DNA of 64,000 nucleotides from NCBI RefSeq assembly GCF_039994875.1, contig NZ_CP121196.1, positions 3,472,001-3,536,000 on the forward strand, in the 5' to 3' direction. The DNA comes from Telmatobacter sp. DSM 110680 (GTDB lineage: Bacteria; Acidobacteriota; Terriglobia; Terriglobales; Acidobacteriaceae). Below, piece by piece: positions 1 through 8,814 of the stretch. The stretch's first letter is position 1. Every line of letters begins with the position of its first letter. Under the pieces are notes generated by a model. That model saw nothing but the letters and a program-made list of their open reading frames with translations, had not been told where the DNA came from and ran no database searches. The translations under genes were made by a program, and so were the position numbers.

Positions 1-648
1 ATTGAGCTTTTGATCCAGCCATGATGAGATTTTCGCTGTGGCCGTGTAGTTTTCTCGAAATGAACGTTCAATATACCGATCGATCAATGCGTTTGCGATG
101 AGGCTCGCCAACTGGGGATTTCCCGACGTCGCGCGGACCTGAATGAGGTCCGTGTGTCCCCGACGAGAGATATCGGTGGCTCCTCGGAACACCGAAATAG
201 CTACGTCACGAACCTCGGGTTTGGACAAGTCCAATGGGAGTCCGTTCGGAAGCTTGATGAAATCCGGGTTGCTTTCCAGATGCAGAGATTTGATTGTTTC
301 CAAGGCTAGGCTGCGACTGCGAAGGATTTCAATTTCTGTGTCCAGTCTTTCACTGGTATCTACGTCAGATCCAATCGCCTGCTGCAAGCGAAACTGTGAG
401 CTTGCGTCTTGCGAATCCACCTCAATCGTGGCCAGCGCCGTGTAGAGCCTAACCGAGAAATGATTGACCACAACGCCGATCAAGATCCCGATCAGGATCG
501 AAACACCTACAATCCAAGCCCGCTTCTTCAAAAATTGCAGAATTCGGGGGAGGTGCTGATTATCCTCGAGCAGATCCATGGGACTTCCGTTGCCCATCTC
601 AAACGCGGTGTTCGCCGGTCCCTGATCGGACCATTGGTTGTTTAGCAT
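1..648 (-). CDS. Wzz/GumC-type polysaccharide chain-length determinant, partial (C-terminus outside window)
   Basis: The minus-strand frame is open from an ATG at 648 to the window edge, giving 216 residues of an N-terminus. A short acidic cytoplasmic leader is followed by one hydrophobic helix (AWIVGVSILIGILIGVVV, about residues 41-58) and then a periplasmic segment beginning with LYTALATIEVD, the typical start of a Wzz domain. Family members set the length of exported polysaccharide in the inner membrane and often end in a BY-kinase domain; whether this one does cannot be seen. It is the last visible gene of a minus-strand run of export protein, GT2 and GT4, 119 bp after the GT4 gene, and is probably in the same operon. 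Confidence 0.82.
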   Translation of the reverse strand, partial: MLNNQWSDQGPANTAFEMGNGSPMDLLEDNQHLPRILQFLKKRAWIVGVSILIGILIGVVVNHFSVRLYTALATIEVDSQDASSQFRLQQAIGSDVDTSERLDTEIEILRSRSLALETIKSLHLESNPDFIKLPNGLPLDLSKPEVRDVAISVFRGATDISRRGHTDLIQVRATSGNPQLASLIANALIDRYIERSFRENYTATAKISSWLDQKLN

Positions 649-767
649 TACCAAGTTGCTATCCTTAAAGTTAGTTTGCGGTTAGGCGCGTAAGTGTTGA
701 AATTCTTGAATTTGCCTGATGAGCAAGCGGCGGTTAAACAGTCCGCGGAACTTCCGGAGCTTCGACA

Positions 768-1841
768 TCATTCAACGTTCGACAAACGTGCGTTGTACGA
801 ATCAAGTAGTGTGTTTGACCATTGCGTCGGGGAGAATTGCTTTGAAAGCGAGTGACTGGCTCGCGACATTTGATCGAGCCGAAAATCTGACATTCCGCTC
901 ACCCTAGACATTAGGGTGGCGAGGCTGGAAACCCCGTTGTTGCTGAAGATGAACCCATTGTATCCGGGTTGGACCAGGTGCGGAATTGCGCCAACGTTTT
1001 CTGATGCCAGAATCAGTCGCCCAGCAGCAGCAGCCTCGTGGACCACGAGAGCCCAAGGCTCAAATCTGCTCGGCAGAATGAGACACCCAGCGGACGCAAG
1101 CACTTCCGGCATTTTTTCTGGTTGGACGAAGCCCTCCATGCGGATACCCTCTTGCTCTTCTAAGCGTGATCGCAATGGCCCAGAGCCGCAACAGATGAGA
1201 GGCCACGGATCGGAAATCTGCTTGCGGTACATTCGGTACGCTTCGGCCAACTTGTCAACGCTCTTGTCTGGGACCAGTCGACCGACAAATATAAAACATC
1301 TAGGAAGTGGCAGCCCCGCACTGATGCGAGCACTGTGCACAGCCGCAAATCCTGGGTAGTCGCACGAAAAGGATCCACGGAGAATTGAGTCCTGCAAGAA
1401 ACCCAGCTTGCGAGCGAAGTTCGCTTGTCTTTCTCCGGGGAGCCAGACAACATCCGTAAGTGGCTTGACATAGAAAGGCGAAACAAGCGCACCGAGTCGC
1501 TGCTTCAAAGTCCCGCGCCATGGATTATCCATCACCATCACTCGCCAGCATCGCTTCGCGAATTTTCGCGCCATGCGTCGATATGCTGGTATGTGCCACG
1601 ATGGCATCACCATGATCTCAGGGGCAAATTCCTCCAGTTGTTGCTCTAGAGGATAGAGATCTCTTTGCGAACGCCACGTCAGCCGATTAGGGATCCAGGC
1701 AAATTGGCGTTCCTCGAAGGGCGCATCCTTGACTGGCCATTCATGGGAGACAAAGAGTGACACTCCATCACGTGCTGCGAGGTCTTTCAGACACGCGTTC
1801 ATGTACCCAGACAACCCAGTCCAAAGAAATGCAATCCTCAC
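768..1841 (-). CDS. Glycosyltransferase family 4 (GT-B fold)
   Basis: A 357-residue protein transferring a sugar from an activated donor to a growing exopolysaccharide repeat unit on the cytoplasmic face of the membrane. The C-terminal half is a clear GT4 domain: FIFVGRLVPDKSVDKL (around residue 190), a CCGSGPL strand, and the acidic pair in EPWALVVHEAAAAG, which matches the E-x7-E donor-binding motif. The N-terminal half is the more variable acceptor domain (MRIAFLWTGLSGYMN). The start overlaps the stop of the upstream GT2 gene by four bases (ATGA), which indicates translational coupling. Donor and acceptor cannot be told from sequence. Confidence 0.88.
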   Translation of the reverse strand: MRIAFLWTGLSGYMNACLKDLAARDGVSLFVSHEWPVKDAPFEERQFAWIPNRLTWRSQRDLYPLEQQLEEFAPEIMVMPSWHIPAYRRMARKFAKRCWRVMVMDNPWRGTLKQRLGALVSPFYVKPLTDVVWLPGERQANFARKLGFLQDSILRGSFSCDYPGFAAVHSARISAGLPLPRCFIFVGRLVPDKSVDKLAEAYRMYRKQISDPWPLICCGSGPLRSRLEEQEGIRMEGFVQPEKMPEVLASAGCLILPSRFEPWALVVHEAAAAGRLILASENVGAIPHLVQPGYNGFIFSNNGVSSLATLMSRVSGMSDFRLDQMSRASHSLSKQFSPTQWSNTLLDSYNARLSNVE

Positions 1842-2665
1842 GCGGGGCTCTTCCTTGCTGGCAACCGCATTAAGCCTTTTAGAAGTCCTTCTGCACGATA
1901 TAGAAAGCGCAATATCTCATCCGTTGTTCCCCAGTCATGCCCTCTTAGCTGCCTGAAAATCCTTCGACAGTCTTGTTGGTACTGCTCATTTAACCTGCCT
2001 GAACCGGAGATAGAGGCCTCGTGGATACGAAAACCCGCTAGATCAGCGCGGACGTACCCAATCTTTGCGCCTTGATTGGCGATGTGCACGAACAATTCTC
2101 CGTCCCAGCATGTCCGGTTGTTGAGGTTAAACCCCGGCGACCGTTTAAAAGCCTCGGCTCGAAAAAACGTCGACTGTTGAAGCCATTGCGTACCCCCATA
2201 GAAGTAATGAGGCACTGAGAAATCTCTTGCACTGTAGTGGCGTATCGGCTGGCCTTGGCTATCGATCTTGTATCCGTCACCCATGACCATATCGCAGTCA
2301 GGGTGCTCCTCAAAAAATCGCGAGACGCGGTTTAATGAACCAGGATAAAGGAGATCGTCGGCATTGAGAAAACCGTAGATGTCGCCTGTGGCAAGGGCGA
2401 ATCCCTTGTTGAGTCCGTCGGCCGCCCCGCTATCAGGCTCGAAGATGGCGTGCGCAATCCTCTTACCATAACTGCTAACGAGTTCTCGGCTTCCGTCGAT
2501 CGAACCCGGGTCAACGACTATGTATTCCAGATTGGAATAGCCCTGGGACAGGACAGAATCCATCGCCTCCTGCAGATAGTCCCGTTGATTGAACGAGAGC
2601 GTGACGATGCTGATCTTCGCCGGGTCCGTTCTAGGGGTAGCTTTGTTTTGAAGGACAGGGTGCAC
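1838..2665 (-). CDS. Glycosyltransferase family 2 (GT-A fold)
   Basis: A 275-residue cytoplasmic GT2 enzyme for polysaccharide assembly. It starts at a GTG preceded by GAGGAA at good spacing. The N-terminal Rossmann-like half shows ISIVTLSFNQRDYLQEAMDS, a VVDPGSIDGS strand, and the donor/metal motif NADD in YGFLNADDLLYPGS. The aromatic-rich middle (HYFYGGTQWLQQSTFFR) is like the acceptor region of wbbL-type transferases. It lies 18 bp after the export gene and overlaps the GT4 gene, so the three are one operon. The linkage formed is unknown. Confidence 0.88.
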   Translation of the reverse strand: MHPVLQNKATPRTDPAKISIVTLSFNQRDYLQEAMDSVLSQGYSNLEYIVVDPGSIDGSRELVSSYGKRIAHAIFEPDSGAADGLNKGFALATGDIYGFLNADDLLYPGSLNRVSRFFEEHPDCDMVMGDGYKIDSQGQPIRHYSARDFSVPHYFYGGTQWLQQSTFFRAEAFKRSPGFNLNNRTCWDGELFVHIANQGAKIGYVRADLAGFRIHEASISGSGRLNEQYQQDCRRIFRQLRGHDWGTTDEILRFLYRAEGLLKGLMRLPARKSPA

Positions 2666-2683
2666 TGCAATTCCTCGTTCGTT

Positions 2684-3667
2684 TTAGGGATGGTAGGTAT
2701 AGAACAGCTGAGGCGAGATGGCAAGAGCGAACGAAACGGCGTTCTTGAGAATAGCCTTCAAAGGACTCGGCGACACATAAATGATGTCGTCTTCTTGCAC
2801 GATCGGATCCGACACCCGCGAGGTCAGCACTGCCTTCACGTCGATCTGCTCCACTACCTTGGTTCCGTCTGGTTGAGCTCGCACCAAATAGGTCTTGCTG
2901 TAGGAGGCGTTCGGAGTGACGCCGCCCGCTAGTGCCATCAGCTCTGACAAGGTGATCCTAGGTGAACCACAGAGCGAGTATGCTCCGGGCTTGCTAACGT
3001 TTCCGCCTACGTAGGCGATGCCACAGGCACGAACCAACACGCGATCGCCGGGCGACACTGCTCGATCGAAGTTCTCTGTGTTATGCATCGTCGGATCCCA
3101 TGACACGTAATCCTTCTTTCCAGCGTCTCGATCATTGGTGATTTCGATAATTCGACCCGTGTTACTCGTCAATCCTCCTGCGATGGCCAGCAAATCTGAG
3201 AGTTGGTGCTTGCCGGGCGGTGGATAGACTCCAGGGCTGTGCACCTCACCCAGCACGGTAATACCGGTACTTGAGGAGTCAACAGTGACCGTAATCTCTG
3301 GCTCGAGCATGAGATTGTGGTCTTTCAATTCCTTTGCCAGCATTCGCGCTGCGGATGCACTGTTCAGCCCACCAATATGGAACGAGCCCAGGATTGGGTA
3401 AGGGACGTCGCCCGTTTCAGAAACACGCGTGACCAGCGAAAAATCAGGCGCATCAAAGACATTGATGTGCACGACTTCGCCCGGCGCGATAGGACTGTCG
3501 GAGAGTCCTCCGATCGAGGCAACAGATGAAGCGGATGCACCGGCAGACGATGCACCGCCGCCCTGTGCGAGGGGGATGAGAGCCGGGCGCTGCTCCTGTG
3601 CAACAACAAGATTTGGTCGCATCAGCAGAAGCGAAGCAAGTAGTAGTATGAGTTTTCTGAACGTCAT
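2684..3667 (-). CDS. Wza-like outer-membrane polysaccharide export protein (Poly_export plus SLBB)
   Basis: The outer-membrane exit channel for the polysaccharide, 327 residues from the chosen ATG. That start gives a signal peptide (MTFRKLILLLASLLLMRP...VVAQ) preceded by GAAGAAAG; the frame is open further upstream to 3802, but the extension is charged and has no ribosome site. A Gly/Ser/Ala-rich linker leads to a Poly_export domain (SDSPIAPGEVVHINVFDAPD, then YPILGSFHIGGLN) and to SLBB-type repeats (ITVLGEVHSPGVYPPPGKHQ; VYVGGNVSKPGAYSLCGSPR). It heads the operon with the two glycosyltransferases and the Wzz-like protein. There is no lipobox Cys at the cleavage site, unlike enterobacterial Wza. 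Confidence 0.88.
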   Translation of the reverse strand: MTFRKLILLLASLLLMRPNLVVAQEQRPALIPLAQGGGASSAGASASSVASIGGLSDSPIAPGEVVHINVFDAPDFSLVTRVSETGDVPYPILGSFHIGGLNSASAARMLAKELKDHNLMLEPEITVTVDSSSTGITVLGEVHSPGVYPPPGKHQLSDLLAIAGGLTSNTGRIIEITNDRDAGKKDYVSWDPTMHNTENFDRAVSPGDRVLVRACGIAYVGGNVSKPGAYSLCGSPRITLSELMALAGGVTPNASYSKTYLVRAQPDGTKVVEQIDVKAVLTSRVSDPIVQEDDIIYVSPSPLKAILKNAVSFALAISPQLFYTYHP

Positions 3668-4482
3668 TTTCTTTCTTCGAGTATCGAGGAGCCGAATTTC
3701 AGCTCTGCGCTCGTCGCTTGGGAACGAAAGCGCGTTTGTCTCCGCACGCCATTGGAGAAATGGCCATTTCCGTAAAGTTCGATCCATATAGCAGCTACCC
3801 ATCCACGCTATTTAGTTGGCAAACCGTTGAATCAGAAGGCTTGGCACCTAAACGCTATGTACAATTTTGTGAAGCCGGTCGGCACTGACTTGAGGCAGAG
3901 CACATTTACTAACTGCATCAAGGGATACGCCCAAACTCCCGGCATGATCTGGACTTTGAGTCCCCGAGATGTCGATTCAAACCAAGATCCACATTTGCGC
4001 GATGCCCTTCGTAAAAACAATGGACATAAACTGCAATCGGTGCCAATTCGCTTTTAACGAGGTAGTTGAAATGTGGTACCGCTCTACTGAATAAAGCATT
4101 AATCAAACAAAGCTTCGCCATCCTCACTTGGATGGAGGCATTCCACATATCTGAGGAACTACCAGGAGAGCAACATGTTAGAGTGATGCTTCATGGGTAG
4201 ATGAAAGATGCTTCCACCCGAATGACGAACTCCCCGCGGCACATACGTTGGCTCGCTCCTTAAGTATACTGACAATCGCCGCTGATCTGGGCCGCTGGAA
4301 CTCAAGAACAAGTCGGCCACGGAAGACTCGGAGAAGGCTGACATTGCTTTTGAGTTGCAGCTTCAGTACTTCTGACCCTCAAGTTCTGCTTTTTCCCTGC
4401 AAGTGATTACGCTGAGCGGTATTATCTTTCCGTGCCTTGCTGACAATTGGTCCCCTCGGTCGCCCCTTTCGGAGGTTTGGAC
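3668..4482. other. Intergenic stretch without a convincing gene
   Basis: About 815 bp between the exopolysaccharide operon (leftward) and the sedolisin relic (rightward). The open frames here are short, lack ribosome sites and resemble no family I know. It must hold the promoter of the leftward operon, but I could not pick a clear -35/-10 pair. Confidence 0.5.
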
Positions 4483-5102
4483 ATGAGAATTGGTCGGAAA
4501 GCACTCCTCTGCTCTTCGCTGTCTCTCGCAGCCAACGGTCTATTTCTTGCTCAAAGACAAACTGCTGAGAACTCCCCACGTCCAGGCTTTCCGGTGATCC
4601 AGGCCTCCGGAGACGCGCCGTTGGTCCCTTCGCAAATTGCTGCGCCTGTCGATGAAGCGAGACTTGCGCGGTTGCATGGGAACACACATCCCAACGCGAG
4701 AGCAGAATTTGACAAGGGCCGCGATGACGGTCAGCTGCCGATGGAACGCATGATCCTGGTGCTGAAACGGGGTTCGAAGCAGGACGCGGCGCTCAAAGCT
4801 TTTATGGCCCGGCAATTGGACCCCACCTCTCCTGACTTTCACCATTGGCTTGGGCCGGAGGAATCTGGCAGGATTTATGGTCCATCGGAGAACGACATTT
4901 CGGCCGTCGGCAATTGGCTCCAGAATCACGCTTCTCCATCGAAGTGTCGAATGGCCTCACCTTTATAGAGTTCTCAGGCACCGCCAGGTTGGTCGAAGAC
5001 ACATTTCATACCGAGATTCACCGTTACAGCGTCGGGGGAGAGGAGCATATCGCCAACAACTCCGATCCGAGCATTTCTGAGGCGCTCAGTTCATCTCAGT
5101 GA
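4483..5102 (+). pseudogene. Truncated, frameshifted sedolisin (pro-kumamolisin) relic
   Basis: The start has a good ribosome site (GGAGG) and a signal-like N-terminus (MRIGRKALLCSSLSLAANG). It continues as a pro-kumamolisin activation domain: PMERMILVLKRGSKQDAALK, then a DPTSPDFHHWLGPEESGRI block and GPSENDISAVGNWLQ. Near 4925-4935 the reading shifts by one frame; the second frame carries the rest of the prodomain (GLTFIEFSGTARLVEDTFHT, EIHRYSVGGEEHIANNSDP) and stops at 5102 after ISEALSSSQ. The catalytic peptidase domain with the Ser-Glu-Asp triad, which should follow, is absent. Sedolisins are acid-active secreted peptidases common in Acidobacteria. This copy cannot be active, and its 3' end was probably lost when the neighbouring attachment site was used. 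Confidence 0.8.
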
Positions 5103-5265
5103 AGTTGATGAATGGACAGCGTGGAGGTATCAAGGGTTTCGGTAAGAAACCAGTATCCGTTCTTGAGCGATCAGCAAGCATTTCTGCCATCGCTTCATTA
5201 GGCTCCGCCGACACAGGATACTAATCGGTGAGCGAACTAAATCCGCCATTAAACTGCAACATTCT

Positions 5266-5287
5266 GGTGCCTGTTTTGGTGCCTGTT
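5266..5287 (-). repeat. Paired arm-type integrase-site-like repeat
   Basis: Read on the minus strand this is two copies of AACAGGCACC joined by AA. Near-identical pairs lie at 11715-11738 and 31716-31740, just inside the two ends of element 1. Its position 140 bp from the tRNA-Leu fragment matches the 128-bp spacing at the left end of element 1. It probably marks integrase binding in a lost or off-window element. Confidence 0.5.
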
Positions 5288-5426
5288 CGTTTTCGGATCA
5301 AGTGCAGCTGGTTGCAGCCGAGTGCAACAAGCAAGATTCTATGAAACCACTATGGATGTTTAAGTTAGCAGAATTCTGCATTCAAGTGCTGTCTGGTGCA
5401 GCCCTGTGTAAAAATGGCCTATACCA

Positions 5427-5483
5427 GACTTAAAATCCGCAGGCCGCAAGGCCGTGGGGGTTCAAGTCCCCCTCCGGGCACCA
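5427..5483 (+). other. 3' fragment of a tRNA-Leu(TAA) gene: attachment-site scar
   Basis: The sequence matches a tRNA-Leu from the anticodon loop (CTTAAAA, anticodon TAA) through the long variable arm (GGCCGCAAGGCC), the T arm with GGTTCAAGTCC, the acceptor strand and the encoded CCA. The 5' half is missing: bases upstream of 5427 cannot form the D arm, and CCAGA replaces the expected GCGGA of the anticodon stem. Such 3' halves are left at the distal end of tyrosine-integrase elements inserted in tRNA genes. It is not a functional tRNA. Confidence 0.8.
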
Positions 5484-5673
5484 AACAACATTACCCAAAG
5501 ATAGTTTCTCGATCGCCGCGCCTCCGGTGCGCCTGGGCCTTTTCTCCAGTTCTTCGTCCCACTTCGGTAATCTCTGCCAGTGTCGCGAGCGTAACGCGTT
5601 TTGGAGCGCAGTCGTGGTATTGCAAGTTTCTTCCTCGACTCTATGATCGGAATCTCTTGGGGAGGAAGGCATA

Positions 5674-5871
5674 ATGAATGATTTCATAAACGGCTTGTGC
5701 CTTAAAGTACGTAGCTTTGGGGTACGCGAAGAAGGTCAGGATCTTGTGGAATATTCCTTGGTTTTTGCCATGATAGCGTTTGGAGCAATTACTGGCATGG
5801 GATATTTGGCGAGCGGCATTAACACTGAATTTTCGAACGTCGCCCAGGTGCTCACTACCGCCACTAGCTAG
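5674..5871 (+). CDS. flp: Flp/Fap-type pilin prepeptide
   Basis: A 65-residue prepilin of the Flp (type IVb) class, the right size for the family. A short basic leader is followed by EEGQDLVEYSLVFAMIAFGA, the typical Flp block with processing near the glycine and the E/Y pair, then one hydrophobic helix that acts as membrane anchor before assembly and as fibre core after. The ribosome site is strong (GGGGAGGAAGG). It is transcribed away from the TadE/TadG-like genes at 6153-8261. The Tad ATPase, secretin and prepilin peptidase genes are not in the window. Confidence 0.88.
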   Translation: MNDFINGLCLKVRSFGVREEGQDLVEYSLVFAMIAFGAITGMGYLASGINTEFSNVAQVLTTATS

Positions 5872-6152
5872 TCTGGAACACTTGGGATCCTCTCAGCGGT
5901 TGAATTACGAGAACTAAGGCTCATTCCCACCAAAAGCTACCGGGAGCGATAGAATCCTTGGCCTGCGGCCCATCAAAGTTCTTAATCTTTCCAGGAAGGC
6001 CGGAAAGGCAGAGATCCAGTCTGTATTTTCCCGTGTCCCGCAAGACCGTAGGCGTACAAATCGTCTCGGCTACGATTTTCTACACGGATGTGCAAAGTCG
6101 ACAAGCCGCGGTTGAGACCAGTGTCACCAGATGGAAAACTGGCAATCTGCTT

Positions 6153-7661
6153 CTAGGGTGTTGTGGTCGCCATGCCGTTCGGAATTAGCCTCACAGTCGT
6201 CAGTTGGTACGCAATCGCCTGGAAGATCCCGTTCAACGAATAGTCGGGGAGTCCGGTGGCCTGGCATGCCGGATCACCGCCCGTCATGTAGTAATCGGAA
6301 TAAAAATTCTGCGGGCTTGATGCCATCAACTTCATAGCTGTGCACGGGCTGATATTTGGGTGAGCCCCTTGACCAACATCGCTTCCGCAATTACTCAAAT
6401 TGGAGGTAGTTGGCGACCCATAAGCGATTGTGTACACCTTAGTCGGATTGCCTGGATAGGTTGCCGCATACTTTGCGGCGTCGACGCCCTGCCCGCATTC
6501 TCCGATCCATGACGGATAAGTCCCGGAGTTCGTGGCCCAGGTCGTGCTGCTATTTGAGTTCGATGAGTTCGCCATATTGCTTTGCTGGGCTGTTGCATTT
6601 CCATCACTCAGCAGGATAATCACATTTTGTGTGCCGGCATTGACGTTTTGCTCTGCTAGCAAAGCGGACTGCGCGGCATAAATAGCTCCCGCATAATAAG
6701 TATTCTCACTGCTGGTTTGTATTCCGCTGCAACCGCTGCTGCTGTGGTGTCTCCCGCCAGTGCCCGTTCCTACGCCTAGCGCATTTGATAGAGATGAGCT
6801 CTTGCTCAAGGAAGTGGTGCTGTTTGAGCTGCGATAATCCGTCGAAAAGCCCGTTATTTGATAGGTCACATTTGTCGTAACCTTGCTTGTCCCCGATCCA
6901 GTTGAGAAAACCGTATTTGAAAGACTCTTCGCCGAGTTCGACGGAAACGTATAAGGTTCCGCGGTTGGATTTGACGTACTGCTGCAATCGGTGTCCATTG
7001 AAACATCGCTTGCGTCGATATTCGGGAACGTAAACAGACTCACATGATCCACGGACGGCGACAAGTTCAATAGGAGTTGTTGAATGCCTTTGGTTGCACA
7101 TGACAACTGCGTCTGGTTGGTCCCGCAACTGCTATCCGGATAATCCATCGAGGGCGTAGTGTCCAGGATGATCGCAACATTGTAGGGAGTATTGGTGCCA
7201 CCCATTGCCGCAGTCGAAACAGTGCTGATTTTCACCGTTTTCATTCCCACCATTCCCATAAAAAACGTTGAAACTGTAGCGGACTGCTGCACTTGAAGAG
7301 CGTTCCCGCTCGCACTATTGACGCATGGCAGACCCTGGGTTTTGAGTGCGCTTACGCAAATGGGGGTGACGATGGGCGTAGAGGCTGAATAGGTAGCAGA
7401 AGCGTTCAGCTTACCTGAACCTGCGCTGTATGCGATCGCCGATCCCGTGTAATCGCCATCCGGCATCACTCGAGCTCCAGCCAACGCCGCAGCATCTGTC
7501 GCGGACTGCAACTGTCGATGAACCAGCATGATTCGACTACCGTCTAACACCAGTCCACTTACACCTAGAATGACAAACATCATAAAGGCCACCCAAGGAA
7601 TGACCTGGCCCGCGTCTTCGCCGAAGATTTCAAATCGCATTGCACTGCCTGTCGGTTTCAT
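6153..7661 (-). CDS. TadG-like protein with von Willebrand factor A domain
   Basis: A 502-residue membrane-anchored protein of the Tad pilus group. The N-terminal TadE/TadG-type segment reads GQVIPWVAFMMFVILGVSG, then RQLQSATDAAALAGAR, the pilin-like hydrophobic helix typical of TadG. A vWA domain follows: a first strand with a MIDAS-like motif NVAIILDTTPSMDY (about residues 180-195) and, further on, IILLSDGNA. The middle is very rich in Ser, Thr and Asn. It lies 42 bp after the TadE-like gene on the same strand, so the two are probably co-transcribed. TadG-type proteins are thought to anchor or assist assembly of the pilus at the envelope; the ligand is unknown. Confidence 0.82.
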   Translation of the reverse strand: MKPTGSAMRFEIFGEDAGQVIPWVAFMMFVILGVSGLVLDGSRIMLVHRQLQSATDAAALAGARVMPDGDYTGSAIAYSAGSGKLNASATYSASTPIVTPICVSALKTQGLPCVNSASGNALQVQQSATVSTFFMGMVGMKTVKISTVSTAAMGGTNTPYNVAIILDTTPSMDYPDSSCGTNQTQLSCATKGIQQLLLNLSPSVDHVSLFTFPNIDASDVSMDTDCSSTSNPTAEPYTFPSNSAKSLSNTVFSTGSGTSKVTTNVTYQITGFSTDYRSSNSTTSLSKSSSLSNALGVGTGTGGRHHSSSGCSGIQTSSENTYYAGAIYAAQSALLAEQNVNAGTQNVIILLSDGNATAQQSNMANSSNSNSSTTWATNSGTYPSWIGECGQGVDAAKYAATYPGNPTKVYTIAYGSPTTSNLSNCGSDVGQGAHPNISPCTAMKLMASSPQNFYSDYYMTGGDPACQATGLPDYSLNGIFQAIAYQLTTVRLIPNGMATTTP

Positions 7662-7703
7662 CTCTTACTCTTTTCTCTCTCGTACCAGAATGACGGCAAA
7701 ACA

Positions 7704-8261
7704 TCACTGCGTCAGCTCTGATGACTGTGCTTGGAGCGTCAGCGCCACCGGTCTGTATCCGAAAAAATTCATAGTGTAGGGATACGAGGCCGTCACTTGG
7801 GTCGTTGAACCGGCCACCATATTCGCCTCCCCAGCAGCACACGTCCAACTTCCTTGTTTGAGATTCGAGTACGGAGTCGAATTCAGCGAAACACTGAGCG
7901 TAATCTTCGATGGATCCAGAACAGGCGCTGCCGCCACAATGGCTGCGGAAGCAGTGGCACACGGGTCCGGAGTTGTGCCATCCGAGTTCGTGGCCCGGCT
8001 CACGGCCAGAGTACGGGCACCGATATCCACTGCATTGCTAAGCTGGAAGTAGGTAAAAAAACCGAATCCGAACGAGAACATCCCGCCGATTAACCCCAGC
8101 ATTAGAGGAGCGATTAAAGCAAACTCGACCAACGCCCCGCCGTCCTGTGTGGAATTCAGAGCATTCCGAAACCGATTGATAAAGGTTCTCTTCTGTTGAG
8201 TTGGAATGGGTAGATTCTGAAAATCAGTCCGTATGGATGAGAACAAGTTTTTGAAGAACAT
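7704..8261 (-). CDS. TadE-like pseudopilin
   Basis: A 185-residue protein with a cytoplasmic basic leader, then the TadE block GGALVEFALIAPLMLGLIGG, a single hydrophobic helix, and a small extracytoplasmic domain containing two Cys (PDPCATAS, SWTCAAGE) that could pair. TadE proteins are minor pseudopilins of Flp pili. It is the first gene of a two-gene unit with the TadG-like protein. A CRP-like palindrome lies about 190 bp upstream. Confidence 0.85.
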   Translation of the reverse strand: MFFKNLFSSIRTDFQNLPIPTQQKRTFINRFRNALNSTQDGGALVEFALIAPLMLGLIGGMFSFGFGFFTYFQLSNAVDIGARTLAVSRATNSDGTTPDPCATASAAIVAAAPVLDPSKITLSVSLNSTPYSNLKQGSWTCAAGEANMVAGSTTQVTASYPYTMNFFGYRPVALTLQAQSSELTQ

Positions 8262-8447
8262 TTGACTGGGCCCCTTGTATTGATTGCATGTGCACTTGCT
8301 ATCTCGCTATAAGAAGGCCCAATCCAAACCGCACCTTCATACTTTCGAGATCCAAGTGCAATCGAAGTGTAAGATGTCATTCAATCAAGGGGAATAACTA
8401 AAACGTGCTATAAGTGCTTATATATCAATTAAATACAGTGTACTTTG

Positions 8448-8463
8448 TGTGATGCAAATCACA
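8448..8463. promoter_or_regulatory. CRP/FNR-family-type palindrome
   Basis: TGTGATGCAAATCACA fits the TGTGA-N6-TCACA half-site consensus of the CRP family exactly. It lies about 187 bp upstream of the TadE-like gene in a 550-bp gene-free stretch rich in A and T (8262-8814), where a promoter for that operon is expected. The protein that would bind it is not in the window. Confidence 0.5.
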
Positions 8464-8814
8464 CACTGACAGTTAATCCAGATTACTGTGTAGATACCAT
8501 GATCCTACTTTGTTACCTACTGTGTGGTTCCACAGATCATTCCTGAAAATTGCGTACTTCACTTGATAGATGCCGGATATCGAAGATCCCAGTTTTCGCC
8601 GACTTACTGGTGCGAGCGCATTCGCCATATCACTTCGCGCAGCAGATGAACGCGTGCCAGTGGGCGCGCTGACGAGAATATGGTCCGCTAGGATAAAAAT
8701 TTCACTGACAAAGCTAAGTGAGAATTTGCATCTTGATTTGCCACAAAGCGGTCCACTTCAGAGTTGCACTGAACAGTTCAAGTGTGCAACCTACACATCA
8801 AATAGCGTCCACGC

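Noticed and set aside
3827..4057. Short open frames between the polysaccharide operon and the sedolisin relic
   Set aside because: They are open on several frames at once, have no ribosome sites and match no family.
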